A stretch of 55,123 bases of DNA from an uncultured Bacteroidales bacterium (GTDB lineage: Bacteria > Bacteroidota > Bacteroidia > Bacteroidales > P3): positions 5,690 to 60,812 of the forward strand of contig CAJOIV010000007.1 in the NCBI GenBank assembly GCA_905234665.1, given 5' to 3'. The translations under genes and the position numbers were made by a program. The notes beneath the pieces were generated by a model. It was not told where the DNA came from and searched no databases. It was given only the letters and a program-made list of their open reading frames with translations. Shown here piece by piece: positions 7,439 to 17,274 of this stretch; positions within the stretch are counted from its first letter, which is position 1, and the number at the start of each line of letters is the position of its first letter.

Positions 7439-7999
7439 ATGAAGAAAGCACAATCGACCCTTATCAATATGCTCCTGTCGCTGACGGTCATCTCCGTGGT
7501 GGCAGCAGGGGCCCTGGCGCTGGTGAGCGCCGTCACCGCCGAGCCCATCGCCCAGGCGCAGAAAGCCAAGAAAGAAGCCGCCGTGAAGGCCGTCCTGCCG
7601 GCATTCGACAGAATCGAGGAAGTCACCATCGACGGCGTGGCCTGCACCAAGGCCTACAACGCCGAAGGCACGATGATAGGCATGGCCGTGGAGAGCGGCA
7701 GCGAGAAAGGCTTCGGAGGCCACCTCGGCGTGATGGTGGGCTTCGACACCGAAGGCTGCATCACGGGCTACCGCGTGCTGGAGACCGCCGAGACTCCCGG
7801 CCTGGGAGCCAAGGCCGGCGAATGGTTCCAGCAGGGCAACAAAGGCGACATCATCGGCAAGAACCCCGCCAACCCCCTCAGCGTGAAGAAGGACGGCGGC
7901 GACGTGGACGCCATCAGCGGCTCGACCATCACCTCGCGCGCCTTCTGCGAGGCCATCAACAATGCATACCAAATCTTCCAGAAAGGAGGGAATGAATAA
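7439..7999 (+). CDS. rnfG: RnfG, periplasmic-facing FMN subunit of the Rnf complex
   Basis: 186 residues: one N-terminal membrane helix (about 8-30), then an FMN-binding domain ending AISGSTITSRAF. SGSTIT is a variant of the S(T)GAT flavinylation motif, with the second T as the expected FMN-phosphate attachment site and Ser in place of Ala. The stop overlaps the rnfE start, so the pair is translationally coupled. Confidence 0.94.
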   Translation: MKKAQSTLINMLLSLTVISVVAAGALALVSAVTAEPIAQAQKAKKEAAVKAVLPAFDRIEEVTIDGVACTKAYNAEGTMIGMAVESGSEKGFGGHLGVMVGFDTEGCITGYRVLETAETPGLGAKAGEWFQQGNKGDIIGKNPANPLSVKKDGGDVDAISGSTITSRAFCEAINNAYQIFQKGGNE

Positions 8000-8586
8000 T
8001 GAAGACTACTGATATCATCAAGAACGGACTCATCAAAGAGAACCCCACCTGGGTGCTGGTGCTGGGCATGTGCCCCACCCTGGCCACGACCACCTCGGCC
8101 GTCAACGGCATGTGCATGGGACTGGCCACAGCCTTCGTGCTGCTGATGTCCAACACCGTCATCTCGCTGCTCAAGAGCGTCATCCCCGACAAGGTGCGCA
8201 TCCCGGCCTTCATCGTGGTCATCGCCACCTTCGTGACCATCGTGCAGATGGTCATGCAGGCCTACCTGCCCGACCTGTTCGAGACCCTCGGACTCTTCAT
8301 CCCCCTCATCGTCGTCAACTGCATCGTCCTGGGCCGCGCCGAGGCCTTCGCCTCGAAGAACAACGTGTGGCACTCGCTGCTCGACGGCCTCTTCATGGGA
8401 CTGGGCTTCACCTGGGCCTTGACCCTGGTCGGACTGGTGAGAGAGCTGCTCGGTGGCGGCGCCGTCTTCGGCCATAGCGTGATTGGCGGAAACGACGGTA
8501 TGTTGCTGTTTATCTTGGCTCCCGGAGGATTCCTGGTGCTGGGATACCTGATGGCCCTCGTCAACAAAATTCGTAAAAAAAGTTAA
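7999..8586 (+). CDS. rnfE: RnfE, integral membrane subunit of the Rnf complex
   Basis: 195 residues with six predicted helices. The N-terminus IKNGLIKENPTWVLVLGMCPTLATTT is the RnfE/NqrD form (NPxxVxxLGxCPxLA), not RnfA, which starts with a different EYxLLLVSAxxVNNFVL-type helix. RnfE pairs with RnfA in a pseudo-symmetric core holding a membrane Fe-S cluster. The gene order B-C-D-G-E normally continues into rnfA; here the next gene is unrelated. Confidence 0.95.
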   Translation: MKTTDIIKNGLIKENPTWVLVLGMCPTLATTTSAVNGMCMGLATAFVLLMSNTVISLLKSVIPDKVRIPAFIVVIATFVTIVQMVMQAYLPDLFETLGLFIPLIVVNCIVLGRAEAFASKNNVWHSLLDGLFMGLGFTWALTLVGLVRELLGGGAVFGHSVIGGNDGMLLFILAPGGFLVLGYLMALVNKIRKKS

Positions 8587-8664
8587 AAATTGACCCTAAG
8601 GGGGGTCCGAAATCGAAATTTTCAGTCTATATAGCAAACGAGAAAACGAAAAAAGCATAGAACC

Positions 8665-9114
8665 ATGAAAAAAATCGTCATCACCGCCGTCACCGTCCTG
8701 CTGCTTGGGACCGCGGCCAACGCCCAGAACAACAGAGATTGCAACGCCATCCTGCGCGACTATTTCGCAGTGAGCGGGCACAATCCGGAGACCTACCCTC
8801 CCGACAAGGCGGAATACCGATGCCAATTCTCGGCCAACTCGTTCTATCTGACAGACGACGCGCCCGACGGGTACATCATCTTCCAGTTCACCGAGCTGAC
8901 CAACCTCCTCACCGGCGCCCACCCCGCTCCCGTGACCACCCTGGACCTGAACACCTTCAGCTACTACACCTACAACTTCGACCACTTCCAGGGTCTGGAC
9001 CCGCGCCGCACCATCTATTTCGACCTCGACGGCAATGGACGCCACTTCCTGGCCGTGAGGAGATATGAGGAGGCGTTGGACCGCACCGCGAACCCCGAGA
9101 AGTATAAAGACTGA
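8665..9114 (+). CDS. Small secreted protein of unknown function
   Basis: 149 residues with a clear signal peptide (MKKIVITAVTVLLLGTAANA, cut before QNN). The mature part is acidic and aromatic (CQFSANSFYLTDD, SYYTYNFDHFQGLDP) and ends charged. I do not recognise a family. It sits 78 bp after rnfE where rnfA would be expected, and 35 bp before a large T9SS cargo gene on the same strand. A weak stem (GACCC/GGGTC, about 8592-8607) follows rnfE but lacks a T-run, so read-through from rnf is possible. Confidence 0.6.
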   Translation: MKKIVITAVTVLLLGTAANAQNNRDCNAILRDYFAVSGHNPETYPPDKAEYRCQFSANSFYLTDDAPDGYIIFQFTELTNLLTGAHPAPVTTLDLNTFSYYTYNFDHFQGLDPRRTIYFDLDGNGRHFLAVRRYEEALDRTANPEKYKD

Positions 9115-9149
9115 AAACATATTTATTCACCTTAATAAAAATCCATACC

Positions 9150-12100
9150 ATGAAACGGATAATCATCTTTGCCCTGTCGTTCTTCCTGTGGGGCGGCATG
9201 CAGCTGATGGCCCAGGACGGCGCTCGGCTTGTCTTGCTCAACATCTCGACCAACGACTCCATTATTGACGGGCCGGGCAACGGCATCAACATCGTCGACG
9301 ATGGCGGTCTGAGCGGGCCCTACACAGGCGGCGTGGACTTTCACCTGACCATCCGCGGCATCTGCACGGACAGTACGGGAACCGACACCTCCGGATTCGG
9401 GTCGGTACTGTGCCTCGAACTGCAGCCCGAAAACTACGACCTGGCAGCAGGCGACACCCTGTATTTCTACGACGGACCATCCATCTCCTCGCCGTTGCTG
9501 GTCAAGTTCAGCCACGACTACCAAAGCCGGCCGGGTGCCTCGTTCTTCATCTCCTCCAACAACACCACGGGGATGATAACAATACGTTTCCGCGCCAGGA
9601 ACTCGAGCGAGACCAAACCCGCGGGATTCAGAATCTCGGTGGCCTGTAGGAAACCCTGCGAATATGTGAAGCCCGTCATCGACAGCACGTATGAGCATGT
9701 CGCGCTGGACGGCACCGGGCGGGTGGTCACACGCCGCAAGATGCAGGCCTTCCCCGACGTCATCGACACCCTCTTCACGATGGACACCATCACGGTGTAT
9801 GACACCCTCTGGACCGACTCGACCCACACCAGCTATGACGGCGTATACAACCCGCACGACACCGTGGTGAAGGGTGACATTATCGGCTACGACACCGTGT
9901 CGTACATCCCCGGCATGACCACCTGTATCGGACTGGGCATCCGCATGCACGGACATGGAGAATACACCAACAACACAGGCTATTACACCCCGAACGACAT
10001 GACATCGAAGTTCATCTGGCTATTCGAGGATCTGGACTCCATCTGGGGGACAGGACTGACACAGGTGACAGAGGACCAGATGCAACAGACAGGATGCACC
10101 AAGGTGTACCTTTCCATCATCGACGAGCATGGATGCCAAAGCTCAGAGCAGGTGATGGTACAGGTGCGCGTGGCCCAGAACCCCATCAAGACCCTCTTCT
10201 CACTCAACCCCATCTGCAACCTGTCGTACTACCCCGTGTCGGTGGGTGTGAACGACGATAACAGCACACTGAACCTGAAACGCATCAACTTCGAACGGAC
10301 CTATTCGAAGACCTACACCGTGCGCACCTTCATTCCCGACGGCAAATGCCCTCCTCCCCCGGAACAGCCGGTAGAATATAAGGAAGAGTGCTTCATGGCA
10401 CCCGTCACTTTCAACGAGTTCCCTCCGGGAAAGAAAGTGGCCTCGGCCGCCGACATCTGCTCGATATGCGTCAACTACGAGCACTCCTACATGGGCGACT
10501 ACCGCATTGCCATCGTGTGCCCCACATGGGATCCCAACAACGCCCTTGCCGGCGGCATGGCCGTGCTGAAATGGGGCAAAATCGGCTCCAGCACCTGCGA
10601 CCCTGACGCCACCAACGAGAACTCGCCCGACGGCACCAGCGCCGGTAGCAGCACCTTCACGGGCGTCCCCATCGACGGCTCGGGAGCCTCCGTGAACAAC
10701 CACACCGACGGTTCCAAGTGCGACTCGCTCGTGAACCCCTTCGGCATCGGCTTCGACTACTGCTGGTCGCGCAACGGCGACTACACCCTCATCACCGGCC
10801 ACGCCGCCGACTACCCCTCCTACCTGCAACCAGGACTGTGGTACATCTCGACCACCGACCCCGCCGCCAACAACATCATCCGTGTGACCGATGCCGATGT
10901 CACCTGGCGCCCGATGCCCTCGTGGATGGCCGACGCAGGCCACACCCCCTGCATCGATTGTTCCGGCACCGGCGGCAACCCGAGATCCATTCCCACCCGC
11001 AAGCCCAGCGACCATGAAAACAAGACCGACTACTACTCGCCTGCCAGCGACTTCAGCGACCTGATTGGCTGCCCCTTGAACGGCGACTGGAAAATCATGG
11101 TGTGCGACTGGTGGGGCGGCGACAACGGCTGGGTGTTCAGCTGGTCGCTCGACATCTGCGGCATCTCCTCTGGCGGCGGCGGTTGCAACTATCAGGTGGG
11201 CATCGACTCCGTGACCTGGCGCCCCGACACGAACTACCTCACCGACTTCCGCGACGGCGTGTACAAAGGTCTTCGAATCACCGATATGGACAGCACTACT
11301 GCCCACATCACATCGCCCGACACCTCCGGCACCTTCCCCATCCGCCTGAAGATTTACGACGAGTTCGGCTGCATCTGGGACACCAACACGAGCATCACCA
11401 CCATCAACTCGCCGCGTCCCAGCCTGGGCCCGGACATCACCATCTGCAGTGCCGACAGCATCCTGCTGAACGGGTACGACGGATTCCACGGATTCAACCA
11501 CAACTATAAATATATGTGGGAACCCTATGGCCAGGAGACACCGACAGTGTACACCCGAATCAATGAATACGGCCTGAAACGCTATATCGTGGAGGTGAAG
11601 AACATCTACATGAACCCGCTGGGCGGCGTCACCACCTGCCGCGGACGCGACACCATCGACGTGACCATCAACGAACAGCCCATCCTGAGTTTCGACCCGG
11701 GTGTGTACCCGCTGGAAGGCTGCGAACCCTTCACACTGAAGGTGTCGAACAGCACCAAATTCGCCGACAAGTACCGTTGGGAGTTCGGCGACGGAGTCAT
11801 CCAGACCGTGAAAGAACCCACCCACACCTACGGCGCAGGCCAGTACTCGCTGAAATACTATGTGGAGAGTGACAAGGGCTGCAAGGACTCGCTGATTCTC
11901 GACAGCCTGGTGACGGTGTTCCCCAACCCGACGGCCGCATTCTCGTGGGAGCCCGAGTTCCCGACAGAGACCAACCCGCAGGTGAGACTCATCAACAACA
12001 CCACACCGCACACCGACGTGAGCAAGTACTTCTGGGAGGTGCAGTACAACCGCGACCATCCCAACTCGTTCGCCACCCTGCGCGACATCAACCCCACCTA

Positions 12101-12524
12101 CCGTTGGACCTCGAAGACGGGTGAGGATGTGACTGGCGACTACACCGTGCGCCTCATCGCCCGCACCGACAACTACGGTCCCAGCGGCCGTCTGGTGCAG
12201 TGCGCCGACACGGTGGAGAGCACCATCCTCATCATCAACGACAACATCCACTTCCCCACCGTGGTGACCCCCAACGGCGACGGCCACAACGACCGCTTCG
12301 TCATCCAGGGCCTGGTGGAGGGTCTGGGCTACCAGATCAACACCCTCGATATCTACGACAAGTGGGGTTCGCGTGTGTTCCACGCCGACAATATCTCGAA
12401 GGATGACCAGTTCTGGGATCCCTCCAAGACCAATTCACCCACCGGCACTTACTTCTACCGCTTCATCGGCAGAGGCCAGGCCGGAACCATGGAGCGCAAC
12501 GGTGTCGTGGAGGTGCTCAGATAA
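9150..12524 (+). CDS. Large T9SS-secreted surface protein: CUB-like, P-domain-like, PKD and CHU_C domains
   Basis: 1124 residues. Signal peptide 1-21 (ending LMAQ). A CUB-like segment (about 25-165) has the typical FYDGPSISSPLL. About 434-670 resembles a proprotein-convertase P domain (CVNYEHSYMGDYRIAIVCP, then LNGDWKIMVCDWWGGDNGW). A PKD domain lies near 870-925 (YRWEFGDG, THTYGAGQYS). The C-terminus (about 1036-1124) is a gliding-type CHU_C sorting domain (FPTVVTPNGDGHNDRFVI, DIYDKWGSRVF, GTYFYRF). No protease triad is visible, so an adhesive or structural role is more likely than an enzyme. Exported by T9SS and anchored at or released from the cell surface by family analogy. Confidence 0.88.
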   Translation: MKRIIIFALSFFLWGGMQLMAQDGARLVLLNISTNDSIIDGPGNGINIVDDGGLSGPYTGGVDFHLTIRGICTDSTGTDTSGFGSVLCLELQPENYDLAAGDTLYFYDGPSISSPLLVKFSHDYQSRPGASFFISSNNTTGMITIRFRARNSSETKPAGFRISVACRKPCEYVKPVIDSTYEHVALDGTGRVVTRRKMQAFPDVIDTLFTMDTITVYDTLWTDSTHTSYDGVYNPHDTVVKGDIIGYDTVSYIPGMTTCIGLGIRMHGHGEYTNNTGYYTPNDMTSKFIWLFEDLDSIWGTGLTQVTEDQMQQTGCTKVYLSIIDEHGCQSSEQVMVQVRVAQNPIKTLFSLNPICNLSYYPVSVGVNDDNSTLNLKRINFERTYSKTYTVRTFIPDGKCPPPPEQPVEYKEECFMAPVTFNEFPPGKKVASAADICSICVNYEHSYMGDYRIAIVCPTWDPNNALAGGMAVLKWGKIGSSTCDPDATNENSPDGTSAGSSTFTGVPIDGSGASVNNHTDGSKCDSLVNPFGIGFDYCWSRNGDYTLITGHAADYPSYLQPGLWYISTTDPAANNIIRVTDADVTWRPMPSWMADAGHTPCIDCSGTGGNPRSIPTRKPSDHENKTDYYSPASDFSDLIGCPLNGDWKIMVCDWWGGDNGWVFSWSLDICGISSGGGGCNYQVGIDSVTWRPDTNYLTDFRDGVYKGLRITDMDSTTAHITSPDTSGTFPIRLKIYDEFGCIWDTNTSITTINSPRPSLGPDITICSADSILLNGYDGFHGFNHNYKYMWEPYGQETPTVYTRINEYGLKRYIVEVKNIYMNPLGGVTTCRGRDTIDVTINEQPILSFDPGVYPLEGCEPFTLKVSNSTKFADKYRWEFGDGVIQTVKEPTHTYGAGQYSLKYYVESDKGCKDSLILDSLVTVFPNPTAAFSWEPEFPTETNPQVRLINNTTPHTDVSKYFWEVQYNRDHPNSFATLRDINPTYRWTSKTGEDVTGDYTVRLIARTDNYGPSGRLVQCADTVESTILIINDNIHFPTVVTPNGDGHNDRFVIQGLVEGLGYQINTLDIYDKWGSRVFHADNISKDDQFWDPSKTNSPTGTYFYRFIGRGQAGTMERNGVVEVLR

Positions 12525-12552
12525 TTGAGAATTGAAAATTGAGAATTGAGAT
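12524..12552. repeat. Degenerate tandem repeat (attgagaattg type)
   Basis: ATTGAGAATTGAAAATTGAGAATTGAG directly follows the upstream stop. It creates a false in-frame TTG start at 12539 for the next gene. Confidence 0.75.
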
Positions 12553-12565
12553 TAATAACACGGCT

Positions 12566-15500
12566 ATGAAGGGTGTCTTACGGGACACCCTTTTCGTGCT
12601 ATTATTCACCGTGGTCCTGTGGCCGTGGGACGCCTCCGCCCACCAGCCGCGGCACCGCGACACGCTGGGAGTGGGCGAAAGGACCTGGTTTGTGGAGAAC
12701 CGCGGCCAGTGGAACGAGCCGTTCCTCTACTGCGCCCAGCTGCACGGGGCGGCACTCTTTGCCGAGAGGAACTGCCTGACAGTGAACGTGCGCGAATCCG
12801 CACCCCACGACCACCACACCTTCCACCACCACACAGGCACCCGCTGCCACGCCTACCGCGTGCACTTTGACGGAGCCTTGGAGGGGGTGAGTGTCGCGGG
12901 CACAGAGATGGACTACAACAGCGGCTACGACAACTACTACTATGGCCACACCCCCGAACGGTGGGTGACACACGTGCCGCACTGCATGACAGTGTACTAC
13001 GCCGGACTCTACCCCGGCATCGACATGGACCTGCGCGCCGCAGGCAACGCCGTGAAGAGCAACTTCTACGTCAGTCCCGGAGCCTCGCCGGCTGCCATCG
13101 CCCTGCGCTACGAAGGGGTGGACCGCCTCTACCTGAGCAATGGCAACCTGGTGGCGTCGACCTCGGTGGGCGACCTTGTGGAGCTGCGTCCCTACGCCTA
13201 CCAAGAGACAGCCAAAGGCCGACGCGACGTGGAGGTGCGCTACCGCGTGAAGGACGGCACCGTGGGCTTCGTGGTGGGCGACTACGACAAGGACGAGACA
13301 CTGGTCATCGACCCGGTGCTCATCTTCTCGACCTACACGGGCTCGACCTCAGACAACTGGGGGACCACGGCGACCTACGACTCGTACAAGAACACCTACA
13401 CGGCGGGGCTGGTCTTCGACATGGGCTATCCCGCCTCGACAGGGGCCTACGACGGCACCTGGAACGGCAACACGGACATAGGCATCTTCAAGTTCGACAC
13501 CACAGGGACGCAACGCATCTTCGCCACCTACCTGGGAGGTTCGATGGCCGACATGCCGCACAGCATGTATGTGAACACCTTCGACGAGCTGGTCATCTTC
13601 GGCACCACGGGGTCGCGCGACTTCCCTGTGACGGCCGACGCCTACGACACCTCGTTCAACGGCGGCACAGCCATCCAGTATGAGAACACCTCGCTCATCA
13701 ACTTCCCGTGGGGCAGCGACATCTTCGTGAGCAGGTTCAGCGCCGACGGGAGCCAGCTGCAGGCCTCGACCTACATCGGCGGCGCGGGCAACGACGGCCT
13801 GAACTACCGCCAGAGCTACAACCGCAACTACACCATCATCATGCAGGGCAACGACTCGCTCTATTTCAACTATGGCGACGGGGCCCGCGGAGAACTCATC
13901 ACCGACGACATGAACAACGTCTACGTGGGCAGTACCACCATGTCGCCCAGCTTCCCCCTGACCGACGGCTGCGTGCAGACCCACTTTCAGGGAGGTCAAG
14001 AGGGAGTGGCCTTCAAGCTGGACTACAACCTGAGGAACCTCATCTGGAGCACCTACCTCGGCGGACAGGGCGACGACGCCATCTACTCCATCGACGTGGA
14101 CACACAGTACAACTTGCTGGTGTGCGGAGGAACCAACTCGTCCAACTTCCCCACCACCCCGGGAGCCTACAGGACCACCTATCAGGGCGGCACCGCCGAC
14201 GGCTTCGCGGCCAAGATATCCTACGACGGCAGCTCTCTCATCCACAGCACCTTCTTCGGCTCGGCCGAATACGACCAGATATACTTCGTGCGCAGCGGCA
14301 AACGCAACGAGGTGTTCCTCTTCGGGCAGACGAAAGCCCCGGGGAGCACCCTGGTGCACAACGCCACCTACAATGTGCCGGGCAGCGGCATGCTGGTGGC
14401 CCGGATGACGCCCGACCTGTCGGGCTGTGTGTGGAGCACGGTGTTCGGGACTCCCCTGGGACGCCCCAACCTGTCGCCCACAGCCTTCGCGGCAGACCTC
14501 TGCAACCGAGTCTACTGTGCGGGCTGGGGACGCGACTTCGTGGGCTACAACGGCATGGGCTGGGGCCAAGCGGGCACCACGGGCATGGAGACCACCCTCG
14601 GGGCCTACCTCGACACCACCGACGGTCAGGACTTCTACGTCATGAGCATCGACGCCGACGCCACACATCTGGACTATGCCACCTTCTTCGGCGAGCTGCA
14701 CGGCATCAACAGCGGCGGCGGTGGAGACCATGTGGACGGCGGCACCAGCCGATTCGACAAGACGGCCACCCTCTACCAGAGCGTCTGCGCCAGCTGCGGC
14801 GGATACAACGGATTCCCCACCACCCCGGGCGTATGGTCCGACAGCAACCGCAGCGACAACTGCAACAACGCCCTCTTCCGGTTCAATATACACGACGACT
14901 TCGCCGTGGCCGAATATGTGGCGCCGCCCGTGGGCTGCGCCCCCTACACCGTCAATTTCCACAACACCGGCCGCGGCACCCGCTTCTACTGGGACTTCGG
15001 CGACGGGACCACCTCCATAGCCCGCAACCCCGTGCACACCTTCAGCCAGCCGGGGGACTACACGGTACGCCTCATCGCCCAGATGGACTTCGGCTGCAAG
15101 ACGCGCGACACGGTGACACACACGGTGAGCGTGTTAAGCAACTCGGAACGCACCTATGCCAACGAGGCCTCCTGCGACGGGTCGCCCATGCAGATAGGCC
15201 GCCAGCCGGCCCTGGGCGCCACCTACCGCTGGACGGGCGACGTGTCGGACAGCACCGTGGCCAACCCCTTCGTGACCCACAGCGGGACCTACATCCTGCG
15301 CATCGAAGTGCCCGGGGGATGCACAGAGACGGACACCTTCTTCGTGAGCTATATCACCCTCCTCGACACCCTCATCGTGCACAACCCCACCTGCCCGGGC
15401 AGCAACGACGGCTGGGCAGAAGCCCTTGTACCCCTCAAACGCCGCGACTCGGTGTCGTACTTCTGGGACGGCCTACAGGGCGACTCGGTCATGCGGGGCC

Positions 15501-16318
15501 TCAGTGCCGACGGACTCACTCATTTCCTCACACTCAGGGGCTACGGGTGCGAATTGGTGATAGGGTTCACGCTGGAAGACCCCGACACCCTCACCGTGAG
15601 GAAAGAGAGCCACGCCGTGCAGTGCTCGGACGACTGCGACGCCTGGGTGCACCTCATCTACGGCTATGAAGGGATGACGCTGGAAGACACCCTCATCGAA
15701 GGGCTCTGCGAGGGGAGTTTCATCTACACCTTCACCGACACGGCGGGATGCCCCTACAGCGACACCACCGTCATCGTGCGCTCGCACATCCTCGACAGCC
15801 TCGCGGCCTGGGCCGACGACACGCTTATATTCCTCACAGAGAGCACTCGCCTGCATGCCACACTCCTGCCGGGAGTCACCTACCAGTGGGACAACAGCCA
15901 CACGCTGGACAACGCCTCCTCCCCCACCCCGGTGGCAACCCCCACAGACACGCTGACATTCTATACCGTGACGGCCACCGACGCCCTCGGATGCTCACGA
16001 CGCGCCTCCGTCACCATCCATTGTACCGACGTAAACTGCGGACGACCGAACATATTCATCCCCAACGCCTTCTCGCCCAACGACGACGGGAAGAACGACC
16101 AACTGTGCTTCGAGGGCAAGTTCGTGCTGGAGTTCCATCTGGAAGTGTTCTCGCGCTGGGGCGAAAAGGTGTTCGAGACCGACGACATACACTCCTGCTG
16201 GGACGGCCGTTACAACGGCAACTGGTGCCTGCCTGGGGTATACACCTACACCTGCCGCGTGCGCTGCGAGGCCAATCTTGAGACCCTGCTGAAAGGAGAC
16301 ATAACCCTCATCCGATGA
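12566..16318 (+). CDS. Large T9SS-secreted protein: DUF7948-like, SBBP propeller, PKD and CHU_C domains
   Basis: 1250 residues from the ATG at 12566; an upstream TTG (12539) lies in the repeat and is not used as the start. Signal peptide MKGVLRDTLFVLLFTVVLW...SAH. About 40-255 begins WFVENRGQWNEPFLYCAQ, typical of the domain preceding SBBP repeats. About 250-780 holds beta-propeller repeats recurring as STYLGG/STYIGG and FPTTPGAY. A PKD domain lies near 806-855 (FYWDFGDGTTS). The C-terminal about 90 residues (IFIPNAFSPNDDGKNDQLCF, LEVFSRWGEKVF) are a CHU_C sorting domain. Surface-anchored or released structural protein by analogy. Its stop overlaps the next start (ATGA). Confidence 0.88.
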   Translation: MKGVLRDTLFVLLFTVVLWPWDASAHQPRHRDTLGVGERTWFVENRGQWNEPFLYCAQLHGAALFAERNCLTVNVRESAPHDHHTFHHHTGTRCHAYRVHFDGALEGVSVAGTEMDYNSGYDNYYYGHTPERWVTHVPHCMTVYYAGLYPGIDMDLRAAGNAVKSNFYVSPGASPAAIALRYEGVDRLYLSNGNLVASTSVGDLVELRPYAYQETAKGRRDVEVRYRVKDGTVGFVVGDYDKDETLVIDPVLIFSTYTGSTSDNWGTTATYDSYKNTYTAGLVFDMGYPASTGAYDGTWNGNTDIGIFKFDTTGTQRIFATYLGGSMADMPHSMYVNTFDELVIFGTTGSRDFPVTADAYDTSFNGGTAIQYENTSLINFPWGSDIFVSRFSADGSQLQASTYIGGAGNDGLNYRQSYNRNYTIIMQGNDSLYFNYGDGARGELITDDMNNVYVGSTTMSPSFPLTDGCVQTHFQGGQEGVAFKLDYNLRNLIWSTYLGGQGDDAIYSIDVDTQYNLLVCGGTNSSNFPTTPGAYRTTYQGGTADGFAAKISYDGSSLIHSTFFGSAEYDQIYFVRSGKRNEVFLFGQTKAPGSTLVHNATYNVPGSGMLVARMTPDLSGCVWSTVFGTPLGRPNLSPTAFAADLCNRVYCAGWGRDFVGYNGMGWGQAGTTGMETTLGAYLDTTDGQDFYVMSIDADATHLDYATFFGELHGINSGGGGDHVDGGTSRFDKTATLYQSVCASCGGYNGFPTTPGVWSDSNRSDNCNNALFRFNIHDDFAVAEYVAPPVGCAPYTVNFHNTGRGTRFYWDFGDGTTSIARNPVHTFSQPGDYTVRLIAQMDFGCKTRDTVTHTVSVLSNSERTYANEASCDGSPMQIGRQPALGATYRWTGDVSDSTVANPFVTHSGTYILRIEVPGGCTETDTFFVSYITLLDTLIVHNPTCPGSNDGWAEALVPLKRRDSVSYFWDGLQGDSVMRGLSADGLTHFLTLRGYGCELVIGFTLEDPDTLTVRKESHAVQCSDDCDAWVHLIYGYEGMTLEDTLIEGLCEGSFIYTFTDTAGCPYSDTTVIVRSHILDSLAAWADDTLIFLTESTRLHATLLPGVTYQWDNSHTLDNASSPTPVATPTDTLTFYTVTATDALGCSRRASVTIHCTDVNCGRPNIFIPNAFSPNDDGKNDQLCFEGKFVLEFHLEVFSRWGEKVFETDDIHSCWDGRYNGNWCLPGVYTYTCRVRCEANLETLLKGDITLIR

Positions 16319-17148
16319 AAGACCAGTTTGTCATAGCCTGCCTGGGCGATTTCTCGATGCAGAAAGCCGTGATGTCCCACGCCGCCTTCCTCTCCCGCAT
16401 GCTGGGCAAGGGTATCATCCTGCTCTATGTCGACGACCCGCGCTACAAAGGCATCAGCACCGAGAGCGCCGAGCAGCGCATGCTGGAGATAGAGGCACAG
16501 CACGCCGACCTCCATCCCGCCCACGTAGCCATGAAAGGCAATATACGCGAGGTGGTGCACGCCCTTCCCAAACTGCTCAACGGCGTGGTGGCCGTCGTGG
16601 GCACTGACACCCACGCCTTACGCCGCACCCCCACGCACCCCGACAGCGTGCTGCACGACTTTGCCGACTGCGCCATTGCCTACCTCGCCGTACAGGACCA
16701 GCTGACAAGGCCCGAGAGCTACCTCAACGTGGCCTACAGTGTCGACTTCAACCGCGAGAGCAAGGACAAACTGCTGTGGGCCTCCTATTTCGCGAGATTC
16801 AACAAGAGCCGCCTCCACATGCTGCACTACGACTACAAGGACGACCGTCTCAGACAGCTCTTCAGCAACAATATCCAGTTCATGGACAAGTTCTTCCGGA
16901 CGTTGAACCTCGGCTACGAGGACCACGTGCTCAGCGGGCGCGCCCCACTCTTCCCCGAAGGCCGTGTACTTGAAGAAGCCAAAGCCCTCGGCTGCGGCCT
17001 CCTCATCACCCTCACCACCGATGTGCGCAAACGCGACATCATCGAATGGTTCGCCGGCACCCAAGAGCAGCGCATCATCCGCAACCCCCTCCTCATGCCC
17101 ATCCTCTTCCTCAACCCAAGGGACGACTTCTACGTCCTCTGCGACTGA
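16315..17148 (+). CDS. Degenerate universal stress-like (Usp superfamily) protein
   Basis: 277 residues, no signal peptide. Two alpha/beta halves resemble Usp domains (MKDQFVIACLGDFSMQKAV..., then SYLNVAYSVDFNRESK...), but neither carries the GxxGxxG(S/T) ATP motif, so nucleotide binding is doubtful. It is cytoplasmic by sequence. The ATG overlaps the stop of the preceding giant secreted-protein gene (ATGA at 16315-16318), which implies translational coupling between a surface protein and a cytoplasmic one. Confidence 0.6.
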   Translation: MKDQFVIACLGDFSMQKAVMSHAAFLSRMLGKGIILLYVDDPRYKGISTESAEQRMLEIEAQHADLHPAHVAMKGNIREVVHALPKLLNGVVAVVGTDTHALRRTPTHPDSVLHDFADCAIAYLAVQDQLTRPESYLNVAYSVDFNRESKDKLLWASYFARFNKSRLHMLHYDYKDDRLRQLFSNNIQFMDKFFRTLNLGYEDHVLSGRAPLFPEGRVLEEAKALGCGLLITLTTDVRKRDIIEWFAGTQEQRIIRNPLLMPILFLNPRDDFYVLCD

Positions 17149-17234
17149 GCGGCTATGATATCTTTCATGGGCTGCCGTGTGCGTATGCCCTGAGATATTT
17201 TTGGAGGGACTGACATTATGTCAGAAAAAAGTTG

Positions 17235-17242
17235 TATCTTTG
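17235..17242 (+). promoter_or_regulatory. Probable -7 box of the dnaG promoter
   Basis: TATCTTTG at 17235-17242, 33 nt before the dnaG ATG, matches the Bacteroidetes -7 element. No TTTG lies at the right distance upstream (the nearest is 31 nt away, at 17200-17203), so the -33 box is weak or absent. Confidence 0.55.
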
Positions 17243-17274
17243 CACTCCGGAACAAGACGAACCTTTCGGCCTAA

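Noticed and set aside
12539..12565. Upstream TTG start for the 1250-residue cargo gene
   Set aside because: Lies in the tandem repeat and would put a charged peptide before the signal sequence.
10200..15121. Very long minus-strand open frames opposite the two T9SS cargo genes
   Set aside because: Val/Gly/Ala/His-rich antisense products without domains; the plus strand carries clear signal peptides and sorting domains.
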